Part shown: one piece after another, positions 1 to 6,720 of the stretch
Numbering within the stretch: position 1 is the stretch's first letter
How the letters are laid out: each line of letters opens with the position of its first letter
Source: Robiginitomaculum sp.
GTDB taxonomy: Bacteria > Pseudomonadota > Alphaproteobacteria > Caulobacterales > Maricaulaceae
DNA length: 8,982 nucleotides
Assembly (NCBI GenBank): GCA_016765255.1
Contig: JAESQI010000178.1
Coordinates: 1-8,982, forward strand
Direction of reading: 5' to 3'
Made by a program: the position numbers and the translations under genes
The notes under the pieces: generated by a model
Database searches by the model: none
What the model saw: the letters and a program-made list of their open reading frames with translations, nothing else
What the model was told of the DNA's origin: nothing

Positions 1-2
1 CA

Positions 3-983
3 ATTTGGGATGACCACGAAACGGCCAGTGATTCGTGGAAAACTGGCGCGGAAAACCATAATAAAGGTGAAGGGGATTGGGACACCCGCCGCGCCAATGC
101 CATGCAAGCCTATTATGAGTGGATGCCTATTCGCGATCCAAAACCGGGGCAAGCGCGAGAAGCTTTGTTTCGCAATTACGAATTTGGCGATCTGTTTTCC
201 TTAACGTCGATTGAAACACGCCTCACCGCCCGTACCCGCGCTATAGATTACGCTAGGCATATGGAGAGTTTCAAAACCCGCAAAGGCATTGAGAATTTTT
301 ACAAAACCGTTTTACACGACCCGACAAATGAAATGATGGGGCAAACGCAACAAGCATTTGTCGAAAATGCCTTAAAAACTTCTAAAAACAAAGGCTTAAC
401 GTGGCGGCTCATCGCAAATCAAATTCTCATGGGCCGAATAAATACACCTGATTTAACATCCTATGAGGACGAAGACTTTATTACAGAGCTTGAAAAACTA
501 GCCCCGCAAATACGGGATTTTATAAAAATTTCACCTCTTGGCCTCCCCCTAAATCCAGATGCGTGGGACGGGTACCCTCAAGCTCGCGAACGGTTTTACC
601 AAATGGTGCAAAACCAGAATGTGCGGGACTTACTGGTTTTAACGGGCGACACTCACGATTGCTGGGTCAACACGCTCGAAACAGCATCTGGCACATCTAT
701 GGGGATAGAGTTGGGCACATCAGGTGTCACATCCCCAGGAACTGGTACGTATTTTGCCTCGGCGGCACAGGATTTTTCCAAACGCCTCTCCGCAAAAAAC
801 CCGGGTATACTTTATCATGAAAACCAATATCACGGCTATATTGACCTGAGCTTAACCCACGAACAAGGCCAAGTCGATTTCGTCAACGTGGATACGGTCT
901 ACACCCCCAAATATAAAACCTTCATTTCGAAAAGCATAAAACTTTCCAAGCACGACGAAACACTCAAAGTGGACGAGGTATAG
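3..983 (+). CDS. phoD: PhoD-family alkaline phosphatase/phosphodiesterase, C-terminal part (5' end outside window)
   Basis: The open frame runs in from the left edge, so the gene is 5'-truncated; 326 residues are present and the ATG at 102 is internal. The first visible residues, IWDDHET, match the WDDHE metal-site motif of the PhoD family. Further on, LTGDTHDCW (GDTHD at residues 215-219) matches the family's GDxH metal-binding motif, and ELGTSGVTSPG matches the conserved C-terminal block. PhoD enzymes are calcium/iron-dependent, usually Tat-exported, and release phosphate from phosphomonoesters and phosphodiesters, including teichoic acid and phospholipid-derived compounds. The export signal would lie in the missing N-terminus and cannot be checked. 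The gene ends 1 nt before the stop codon of the convergent SDR gene, with no terminator hairpin between them. Family assignment is firm; substrate and phosphate regulation are not visible here. Confidence 0.9.
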   Translation: MWDDHETASDSWKTGAENHNKGEGDWDTRRANAMQAYYEWMPIRDPKPGQAREALFRNYEFGDLFSLTSIETRLTARTRAIDYARHMESFKTRKGIENFYKTVLHDPTNEMMGQTQQAFVENALKTSKNKGLTWRLIANQILMGRINTPDLTSYEDEDFITELEKLAPQIRDFIKISPLGLPLNPDAWDGYPQARERFYQMVQNQNVRDLLVLTGDTHDCWVNTLETASGTSMGIELGTSGVTSPGTGTYFASAAQDFSKRLSAKNPGILYHENQYHGYIDLSLTHEQGQVDFVNVDTVYTPKYKTFISKSIKLSKHDETLKVDEV

Positions 984-984
984 A

Positions 985-2028
985 TCAGCGCATTTTTGGG
1001 GATACTGCGCCAAATTTTACCATGCTTTCGGCCATTGATAGTGTCATTTCTTTTATTGAACGTGGCTCAATGCCGAGTTCAGAGCGCAAGCGTTCATTAT
1101 TACAATTGGTTTTTTTATCGAGACCGCTTTTAATCATGCGAATGGTTTTGTCAAACACAGCCAAGATGTGCACGATGAAATTGGGCATTGTTTTTGTTGG
1201 GGTTTTATAACCAGCGCCTGATAAAATTTTGGAAATGTCCAGCATCCACGCATATTCTCCAATACATAAATAACGGCGCCCTGCGGCTTCAGGTTTCGTC
1301 ATTGCCGCAAAATGGGCATCGGCGACATCGCGAACATCTATGCACGAAAATCCAATTTTTGGACAGGCGGGCACTTCACCTTTGAGTAATTTTCCGAGCA
1401 AATCACCTGACGTTGAATAGGTGTTATCCAGGAGCGGGCCAAGTACAGCGCCCGGGTTGATCACTGATAGTTCCATGCCGCCCGCTTCGGCGCTGTCCAT
1501 AAAATCCCAAGCCGCTTTTTCTGCAATGGTTTTACTTTTAAGGTAGGCCCCAATATTACCGTCTATCTTTGACCAATCTTTTTCGTCATATACATAGTCA
1601 TCGTCATGATCATGACCATAGGCAATCGCCGCCATTGATGATGTTAAAACCACGCGTTTCACGCCTGCCTTTGCCGCAGCACGTACCGCTCGCAGCGCAC
1701 CTTCTCGTGCTGGTATAATCAATTCGTTCTCGTCCTTTGGCTCTGAATTTGGAAATGGTGACGCCACATGTTGGACAAAATCACAACCCTGCATGGCAGC
1801 GGGCCATCCTTCGTCAGAACTTAAGTTTAACTCAACAAAGGTTAAGTCATCTGTGGATGCTTTGGTCGCGATAGCAGCATGCACTTCATCAGCTCGCTCT
1901 AACGAGCGCAATGACCCGCGCACACTATAGCCTTCATTCAATAAACGAACGATGCAATGTTTTGCGATAAATCCACTTGCCCCTGTTACGAGGACAATTT
2001 GTTTTTTAGTTTTCTTTTTTGCTGGCAT
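985..2028 (-). CDS. NAD(P)-dependent extended SDR, dihydroflavonol-4-reductase-like
   Basis: This 347-residue protein is an extended short-chain dehydrogenase/reductase of the dihydroflavonol-4-reductase/cinnamoyl-CoA-reductase-like group. The Rossmann motif TGASGFIA is at residues 15-22, with Ala in the last glycine position, as is common in this group. HVASPFP is near 87-93, the catalytic serine lies in LTSSMAA (130-131), and the YxxxK pair is Tyr162/Lys166 in AYLKSK. Bacterial members reduce or oxidise diverse carbonyl/alcohol substrates with NAD(P)H, so the substrate cannot be named. The N-terminus (PAKKKTKKQ) is unusually lysine-rich before the first beta strand. The start is supported by the Shine-Dalgarno AAGGGAG (2036-2042) 7 nt upstream. 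It is divergent from the TetR gene and shares its control region, so repression by that regulator is likely (inference). Confidence 0.88.
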   Translation of the reverse strand: MPAKKKTKKQIVLVTGASGFIAKHCIVRLLNEGYSVRGSLRSLERADEVHAAIATKASTDDLTFVELNLSSDEGWPAAMQGCDFVQHVASPFPNSEPKDENELIIPAREGALRAVRAAAKAGVKRVVLTSSMAAIAYGHDHDDDYVYDEKDWSKIDGNIGAYLKSKTIAEKAAWDFMDSAEAGGMELSVINPGAVLGPLLDNTYSTSGDLLGKLLKGEVPACPKIGFSCIDVRDVADAHFAAMTKPEAAGRRYLCIGEYAWMLDISKILSGAGYKTPTKTMPNFIVHILAVFDKTIRMIKSGLDKKTNCNNERLRSELGIEPRSIKEMTLSMAESMVKFGAVSPKMR

Positions 2029-2035
2029 GGTTATT

Positions 2036-2042
2036 CTCCCTT
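2036..2042 (-). promoter_or_regulatory. Ribosome binding site of the SDR gene
   Basis: On the minus strand AAGGGAG lies 7 nt before the ATG at 2028. This is the strongest Shine-Dalgarno in this part of the window and fixes the SDR start. Confidence 0.7.
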
Positions 2043-2054
2043 ATGAATCATTGT

Positions 2055-2088
2055 TTGACATATTATACTATTTTTGTCAATATGTCAG
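2055..2088. promoter_or_regulatory. Divergent promoter/operator region with 9-bp inverted repeat
   Basis: TGACATATT at 2056-2064 (+) is repeated perfectly on the minus strand at 2087-2079, with a 14-bp spacer. A third TTGACA lies on the minus strand at 2080-2075, paired with the plus-strand TTGACA at 2055-2060. On the minus strand a perfect TATAAT (2067-2062) with CTGACA (2088-2083) 15 bp upstream makes a good SDR promoter, starting near 2055. One half-site covers its -10 box and the other covers its -35 box. On the plus strand TTGACA (2055-2060) stands 17 bp before a weak CAATAT (2078-2083). Position next to a TetR gene and dyad symmetry make this the likely TetR operator. That is inference, not demonstrated binding. 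Confidence 0.55.
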
Positions 2089-2095
2089 CTATATA

Positions 2096-2704
2096 ATGAT
2101 GAATTTTGATAATAACAGTAAAACCGACCGAGTTTTAGCCGCCAGCCTCAAATGCTTTAAACAATACGGGTTTAAACGCACGAGCATGGCAGATATCGCC
2201 CAAGCCGCAGATATGTCCAGACCTACCCTATATAACCTATTTAAGAACAAATCTGATATTTTTCGCTCCCTATCTGAGCGGTTTCAAGGTTTCACTCTGG
2301 ATGCAGTCAAAACGTCTCTGAAACAAAATATCTCGATTGAGGCCCGTTTTACGGCGGCAATTTTGGCCAGAATTGCGCCCTTTTATGCCCTCGCCCACGA
2401 TTCAGCACACGGACAGGAATTATTTGACCTGACGAAAAGTACGGCGGCGGATATCAATACAAAAGCTAATACAAGCTTTCTGTCTCTCATAGAGGCGAGT
2501 ATTTCAGCGGCAATAACAAATGGTGAAATTGATGCAAAGCCACATGGCTTAAGCTCTGTTGACCTTGCACACATACTGACCTCAGGTGCATTTGGCCTAA
2601 AGGAAGGCGCGCAGGATTTTAGTCATTACGAAACCCTGCTCAACAAAATGGTGGCGCTAATTTCTAAAGGACTATCGCCACAAAACTCTAGCACGGGTTC
2701 ATAA
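2096..2704 (+). CDS. TetR/AcrR-family transcriptional regulator
   Basis: This 202-residue protein has the normal length and layout of a TetR-family repressor. The N-terminal DNA-binding domain spans about residues 8-55, including ASLKCFKQYGFKRTSM, then IAQAADMSRPTLYNLFKNKSDIF, which is the classic helix-turn-helix and following helix. The remaining part is a divergent, mostly helical ligand/dimer domain with no assignable ligand. The frame is open further upstream to 1952. That extension would run back over the SDR start and adds an aromatic-rich stretch foreign to the family, so ATG 2096 (or the adjacent ATG 2099) is chosen. No Shine-Dalgarno precedes it. Its stop is 19 nt before the hydrolase start, suggesting co-transcription. 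It probably represses itself and the divergent SDR through the dyad at 2056-2087 (inference). Confidence 0.9.
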   Translation: MMNFDNNSKTDRVLAASLKCFKQYGFKRTSMADIAQAADMSRPTLYNLFKNKSDIFRSLSERFQGFTLDAVKTSLKQNISIEARFTAAILARIAPFYALAHDSAHGQELFDLTKSTAADINTKANTSFLSLIEASISAAITNGEIDAKPHGLSSVDLAHILTSGAFGLKEGAQDFSHYETLLNKMVALISKGLSPQNSSTGS

Positions 2705-2713
2705 ACACCGATT

Positions 2714-2717
2714 AGGA
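2714..2717 (+). promoter_or_regulatory. Ribosome binding site of the alpha/beta hydrolase gene
   Basis: AGGA lies 6 nt before the ATG at 2724, within the 19-nt gap after the TetR stop codon. It supports that start and translation from a shared transcript. Confidence 0.5.
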
Positions 2718-2723
2718 TACACT

Positions 2724-3680
2724 ATGAGAAATACGCCAACACGCCTAAACGGCAAATATTCAAAAATTGAAGCGTGGAACAATCCAACGGGCGCGTCTCT
2801 TTGTGTTTATTCCTTAAAAGCCAAAGGAAAAGCACGGGCGGTCATTCACATAAACCACGGCCTAGCCGACCACGGCGGACGGTATGCCCGCTTTGCCCAA
2901 TATCTCAGCAAAGCAGGGTTTCACGTCTATGCCCATGACCATCGTGGCCACGGCGCAACAACCGCACCTGATGCACCGCAAGGCGTTTTTGCCGCTAAAG
3001 ATGGTTGGGACACCGTGCTGGCGGACATAAAATATGTAAACAGTCACATACACAAAAAGCACCCCAATTTGCCTCTTATCATGTTTGGACATTCTATGGG
3101 GGGTATGCTTGCATATAATTATTTGCTCCGTTGGCCAGAGACAATAGATGGGGCTGCCATATGGAACGCGGCTATGAGCAAATCGCCATTGACGGTTGTG
3201 CTAAAATTAGTGCTTGGAATTGAGAAATTATTTAAAGGTCGGACAGCCATTAGTGTCGTCTCCAAAATGACGTTCGAGACCTTTAACAAAGCTTTCAAGC
3301 CCAATATTACCAGTGCAGACTGGCTATCCAAAGACGAAGCAGAGTGTCGTGCTTACGAAGACGATCCGGACGGTGGATGGGCGCCAAGTGTCTCCATGTG
3401 GCAGGACTTACGCCGTGGCATTGTTTTTGGGGCAAATGACACGGGGCTTGAAAATGTGCCCAAAAAATTACCCATTTATATTCTCGGAGGAGACGCCGAT
3501 CCATCTGTGGAAAAAGGCAAGGCCACGCATGATCTGTACAAACGCCTTGAAACAGCTGGTCTTAGCAATGTAAAATTGGAAGTGCGCAAAAATGGACGTC
3601 ACGAAGCTTTAAACGAGCCCAAAGCAGAGCGCGACGCGGTTATGCAGAGGTTTGTGGAATGGGTGAATTCGGTTATTTGA
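2724..3680 (+). CDS. Alpha/beta hydrolase, monoacylglycerol lipase/lysophospholipase (PldB-like)
   Basis: This is a complete 318-residue serine hydrolase of the monoacylglycerol-lipase/lysophospholipase type (Hydrolase_4, PldB-like). The oxyanion-side motif HINHGLADHGGRY is near residues 42-54, and HDHRGHG near 71-77 is typical of this family. The nucleophile is Ser124 in GHSMGG, the acid is probably Asp259 in GGDADPSV, and His293 in NGRHEALNE completes the triad. There is no signal peptide, so it is expected in the cytoplasm, acting on monoacylglycerols, lysophospholipids or related esters; the exact substrate cannot be read from sequence. A cap region (about 150-230) separates the nucleophile and acid. 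It follows the TetR gene by 19 nt and is likely its operon partner. Downstream is the palindromic repeat block, which may end its transcript. Confidence 0.9.
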   Translation: MRNTPTRLNGKYSKIEAWNNPTGASLCVYSLKAKGKARAVIHINHGLADHGGRYARFAQYLSKAGFHVYAHDHRGHGATTAPDAPQGVFAAKDGWDTVLADIKYVNSHIHKKHPNLPLIMFGHSMGGMLAYNYLLRWPETIDGAAIWNAAMSKSPLTVVLKLVLGIEKLFKGRTAISVVSKMTFETFNKAFKPNITSADWLSKDEAECRAYEDDPDGGWAPSVSMWQDLRRGIVFGANDTGLENVPKKLPIYILGGDADPSVEKGKATHDLYKRLETAGLSNVKLEVRKNGRHEALNEPKAERDAVMQRFVEWVNSVI

Positions 3681-3694
3681 TAACATAATAACGC

Positions 3695-3763
3695 TGCCAT
3701 CCCACACACCCTACCCTTGTCATCCCTTACCCCCTAACTTTGCCATCCCGTACACCCTAACTT
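3695..3763 (+). repeat. Three tandem 23-bp degenerate repeat units
   Basis: Units 3695-3717, 3718-3740 and 3741-3763 each read roughly TGYCATCCC, then a variable YAC core, then CCCTAACTT. The CATCCC core recurs at 3698, 3721, 3744 and 3767, exactly 23 bp apart each time. The fourth occurrence is the left arm of the large palindrome, so the tandem array and the palindrome share one unit. Confidence 0.75.
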
Positions 3764-3870
3764 TGTCATCCCGCACTTGATGCGGGATCTTGCAGGAACG
3801 GGTGAGTTCTGCCTTAAAAAATAGTAGCTCATTGTTAATATCGAGATCCCGCATCAAGTGCGGGATGACA
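3764..3870. repeat. Perfect 27-bp inverted repeat with 53-nt loop, each arm itself a hairpin
   Basis: Bases 3764-3790 are the exact reverse complement of 3844-3870. Each arm also folds alone: ATCCCGCA and TGCGGGAT form an 8-bp stem with a 5-nt loop (3768-3788 on the left, 3846-3866 on the right). The central loop holds a third hairpin, GCAGGAAC (3792-3799) with GTTCTGC (3806-3812), with one bulged base. An RNA from either strand could form one long stem or three small ones. Confidence 0.85.
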
Positions 3871-3920
3871 GGGTTGGGTATGCGGGATGACAATGTAATT
3901 CAGTAAATTGAGAAAACAAC

Positions 3921-3952
3921 AAACAAAAAAGGCGGCCCGAGAGCCGCCTTTT
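3921..3952 (-). terminator. Intrinsic terminator after the TonB receptor gene (possibly bidirectional)
   Basis: GGCGGC (3931-3936) and GCCGCC (3943-3948) form a 6-bp GC stem with a 6-nt loop. On the minus strand the stem is followed by TTTTTTG, placed about 27 nt after the receptor stop codon. On the plus strand it is followed by TTTTCTT, so it could also stop transcription arriving from the hydrolase side. Confidence 0.85.
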
Positions 3953-3974
3953 CTTAATTTATTTGCGATTATCC

Positions 3975-6572
3975 CTAGCGCTTAATGCGTAGTGTTACGC
4001 CGTATGTTGGCGGTGAAATTGGGTATCCGCTTAAACTTCCTGGTTGGAATACGGTATCAAACACACCTTGGAAATACTCTTCCGAATTGATGTTTTTACC
4101 CCAAACAGAGAGGTCCCAACCATCATCTTCATTAGAAATGCCAACACTTGCACTTAAGACAATTGAACCGTCTTGTTCTTTAAGTGGGTTCAAATCTGTA
4201 CCCGGAGCAAAATGACTGCGGTAAATCGCTTCGCCGCGAAGATAGCCTTCATATGTATTGTTAAGCTGTCTGCTATAAGTCCCTGTTGAGGAAATCACAA
4301 ATTCAGACACGCCAGCAAGACGTTCACCAGAGAGGTCAACAGTCGGCGAAGCTGAGCCAGAAATTGACGGCCCTGTTAAGAATTCGTCATATTTGGCGTC
4401 CAAATACGTACCCGCAAATGTGAAAATGAAATCATCAATTGGTTGCGCAGTAATATCCCACTCGACCCCGTCAATACTTACAGAACCAGCATTTGAGAGA
4501 TCAAAGGCAACGCCGTTAAAGGTATTGCTTTGGAAATCTGTCAAAGTTTGCATGAACACAGCACCGCTAAACCGAACCCGGTTATCAAACAATCTGGATT
4601 TCCAACCAAGCTCAAAGGCATCCATGGTCTCTTCTTCAAAGTCGCGTCCAGTCACAGAGGTTGCTTGAGAAAGGTTAAACCCACCAGCCTTATAACCACG
4701 GCTATAACTTCCGTAGAACGTCCACTCATCATTGAACTCATAATTGGCAATGAAATTACCAGTCACTTTGTTTTCGCTCCGTGTATCGGTAAAATCAGCT
4801 GTTGCCTTAAAGGGTTGTAGAGCTGCAAAACCGGCAAATGCATTTACAGGCACCGTCCCTGCTGTGAGAACTGTTAAGAAATGTAAATTATTAAGGTCAA
4901 TAGACGAGAAAACATCATCAGTTGTGAATACACCAGTTACGTCCTTATCCTCATTCGTCCAGCGCAGACCACCAGTGATTGTCAATTGATCATTAACATG
5001 CCAGTCAGCCGAGCCAAAGAATGAATAAGACTCTGACTTTTGGTTGAAATTAAAGCCAAGGCCTGTCCCAGATCTAAAGAAATCACCCTGAGCTACTGGG
5101 CCAAGGAAAAGGTTATCGGGATCAAATCCTGCAGGCCCTAGAGGGTCAGCTGGATCAACAGGAAATTGACCAAGACCCGTAGGTATATTAAAACTTTGTG
5201 CAAGTAAGAAAAGGTTTTCCAGATCAACTAAAAATGTTGGGTTACTTAAATCGCCAGCCGCTGGATTATTATTATATGAGAGTAAACCGGTCAAATTATT
5301 GACATATGTACGGGCATCATCGCCAACTGTGGTTCGATTTCTCGTATTTAAATCTTGGTTATAATAATAACCACCAACCATCCAGTCGACAGTATTGTCA
5401 CCCGTAGAGGTCAAACGGATTTCTTGAGTGAATGTATTGAAATCATCATTTACATTTCGTTTTGAAACAATATCAGCATTGATAAAGTCAGCGTCAATAT
5501 CACTTTCTTCAACGAAGCTACGATAAGCAGAAATCGTCGTTAACTCCATGCCGTCGAAATCAAAATTCATCTCAGCAGATAGACCTTTATTCACATTATT
5601 CGTGAAAACTTGGCCATTCACATTGATATGGCGATCAAAAGGATCACGCGTGAGCAATGTAGCTGGGCCACCTGGAAGCGCCGATGTGAGGGGAATAAAC
5701 GAAGTGGTCGACACAAATGGCGGAAGAGGAGCTGCTGGAAAAATAATTTCTGGAACGACCGGAAATCCATTTGTCAATGCAGCAGTTGGCCCAGCCGCAT
5801 GAAAAATAGGCGTCGCTGAACAGCATTCTTCTTGCAGATTATTATAATCGGCAATAATACGCACGGTCACAACATCACTTGGTTCAATCAAAAAATCGGC
5901 CCGTAAACCGTAACGATTTCTATCATTTAGGTCGCGACCATCAAAATCATTGGTGAAATAGCCATCTCTTGTATGCGTATTGCCAGACAAACGAAATGCG
6001 ATATTATCGGATATCGGGCCCGTTACTGAGCCTTTAAATATTTGTAGATCGTAATTACCAACCGTGAAATCTGCTTCATACCCGAGTTCAAATTGAGGTT
6101 TTTTGGTGATAATACTGAGAACGCCCGCAGGAGTGTTCTTACCATAAAGCGTAGATTGCGGCCCACGTAGAACCTCGATACGTTCAACAGCAATAAAGTC
6201 ATTGATCGCACTCCCAGCTCTTGACCGGTAAACACCGTCAATAAACACACCCACTGATGGCTCTAGTCCAGCGTTAAACCCAGATGTACCAATACCGCGA
6301 ACTGTAAATGTTGACGCGGAAGGGTTGGCAAATTGTGGCAAACTAAAGGAAGGAACAAGAACTTGTAAATCCTGTGCGTCGCGAATTTGTGTTTTATCCA
6401 AAGTGGCAGATGACACCGCACTCATCGCAATCGGTGTGTCTTGTAACGTGCTTGTACGTTTTTGCGCCGTAACAATAATTTCGTCTTCTAATTGTGCATT
6501 TGCGGTTCCCGCCATTGTAAATGCGGCAATCATCGCCGTTGATACAAGTAAGCCCTGTTTATTGATCTTCAT
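3975..6572 (-). CDS. TonB-dependent outer-membrane receptor
   Basis: This 865-residue outer-membrane barrel receptor takes up a ligand using TonB/ExbBD energy. A signal peptide spans residues 1-26 (cleavage after TANA) and the TonB box region is DEIIVTA at 30-36. The plug domain covers about 44-160, with VRGIGT (91-96) and EVLRGPQSTLYGKNTPAG (133-150). The barrel follows, including the typical YSRGYKAGGFN at 623-633. ATG 6572 is preferred over an in-frame TTG at 6587 because GAAGGGG (6585-6579) lies just before it. Its only cysteines are an adjacent pair, Cys250-Cys251. A proline-rich stretch at 271-303 (nine prolines) and another rich in P/D/G at 464-492 look like surface loops. It ends LRIKR, without the usual terminal aromatic. 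The ligand is unknown; there is no neighbouring siderophore, vitamin B12 or polysaccharide gene. Confidence 0.95.
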   Translation of the reverse strand: MKINKQGLLVSTAMIAAFTMAGTANAQLEDEIIVTAQKRTSTLQDTPIAMSAVSSATLDKTQIRDAQDLQVLVPSFSLPQFANPSASTFTVRGIGTSGFNAGLEPSVGVFIDGVYRSRAGSAINDFIAVERIEVLRGPQSTLYGKNTPAGVLSIITKKPQFELGYEADFTVGNYDLQIFKGSVTGPISDNIAFRLSGNTHTRDGYFTNDFDGRDLNDRNRYGLRADFLIEPSDVVTVRIIADYNNLQEECCSATPIFHAAGPTAALTNGFPVVPEIIFPAAPLPPFVSTTSFIPLTSALPGGPATLLTRDPFDRHINVNGQVFTNNVNKGLSAEMNFDFDGMELTTISAYRSFVEESDIDADFINADIVSKRNVNDDFNTFTQEIRLTSTGDNTVDWMVGGYYYNQDLNTRNRTTVGDDARTYVNNLTGLLSYNNNPAAGDLSNPTFLVDLENLFLLAQSFNIPTGLGQFPVDPADPLGPAGFDPDNLFLGPVAQGDFFRSGTGLGFNFNQKSESYSFFGSADWHVNDQLTITGGLRWTNEDKDVTGVFTTDDVFSSIDLNNLHFLTVLTAGTVPVNAFAGFAALQPFKATADFTDTRSENKVTGNFIANYEFNDEWTFYGSYSRGYKAGGFNLSQATSVTGRDFEEETMDAFELGWKSRLFDNRVRFSGAVFMQTLTDFQSNTFNGVAFDLSNAGSVSIDGVEWDITAQPIDDFIFTFAGTYLDAKYDEFLTGPSISGSASPTVDLSGERLAGVSEFVISSTGTYSRQLNNTYEGYLRGEAIYRSHFAPGTDLNPLKEQDGSIVLSASVGISNEDDGWDLSVWGKNINSEEYFQGVFDTVFQPGSLSGYPISPPTYGVTLRIKR

Positions 6573-6578
6573 GTAGTT

Positions 6579-6585
6579 CCCCTTC
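6579..6585 (-). promoter_or_regulatory. Ribosome binding site of the TonB receptor gene
   Basis: On the minus strand GAAGGGG ends 6 nt before ATG 6572. It decides that start over the upstream in-frame TTG at 6587, which would place the Shine-Dalgarno inside the coding sequence. Confidence 0.7.
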
Positions 6586-6645
6586 AAGGTTGGTTTTATA
6601 GTTATGTATGGCTATTATGCATTTTTAGTAACATAATAATTTTCG

Positions 6646-6688
6646 TTTGGCACGAGGGTTTATGAAAAAAATTGCATAGTGTGCCAAA
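6646..6688. repeat. Inverted repeat TTTGGCAC-N27-GTGCCAAA
   Basis: An 8-bp perfect dyad at 6646-6653 and 6681-6688, with arm centres 35 bp apart. It lies about 75-115 nt upstream of the receptor start. The long AT-rich spacer suggests paired protein-binding sites rather than a terminator. The binding protein is unknown. Confidence 0.5.
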
Positions 6689-6720
6689 AAAGTCACGCTC
6701 AAGGTTATTTTTGCATTTTT

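Larger units (their letters stand above)
3695..3892. repeat. Composite intergenic palindromic repeat element (about 198 bp)
   Basis: The block sits between two convergent genes and codes for nothing apparent. Its two ends are imperfect inverted repeats: the first 22 bases at 3695 match the reverse complement of 3871-3892 at 18 of 22 positions. Inside are three tandem 23-bp units and then a perfect 27-bp inverted repeat around a 53-nt loop. Bipartite palindromes beginning TGTCATCCCG are familiar as dispersed intergenic repeats in alphaproteobacteria, which I take as the likely class. No target-site duplication was recognised at the borders. Confidence 0.7.

Noticed and set aside
10..204. 64-codon plus-strand frame at the left edge
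   Set aside because: It overlaps the PhoD frame, which shows the WDDHE motif in the correct frame at the same place.
1952..2095. 48-residue N-terminal extension of the TetR regulator
   Set aside because: It overlaps the start of the SDR gene and its promoter, and its sequence is unlike TetR N-termini.
3672..3684. Short palindrome GTTAT-TTG-ATAAC across the hydrolase stop codon
   Set aside because: Only 5 AT-rich base pairs; too weak to call a terminator or operator.
3695..3870. Possible CRISPR array because of regularly spaced repeats
   Set aside because: The 23-bp units are directly adjacent with no unique spacers between them, and no cas gene is present.
4393..4989. Several overlapping plus-strand open frames within the TonB receptor
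   Set aside because: They are antisense shadows of a clearly conserved receptor and have no family-like sequence.
6573..6587. TTG start at 6587 for the TonB receptor
   Set aside because: It would put the GAAGGGG ribosome site inside the gene; ATG 6572 starts a canonical signal peptide.
6645..6664. Sigma-54 promoter, because TGGCACG at 6648-6654 matches the -24 element
   Set aside because: The -12 position reads TTTAT rather than TTGCW, so the essential GC is missing. The minus-strand TGGCAC has a GC but at spacing 2 bp too short.
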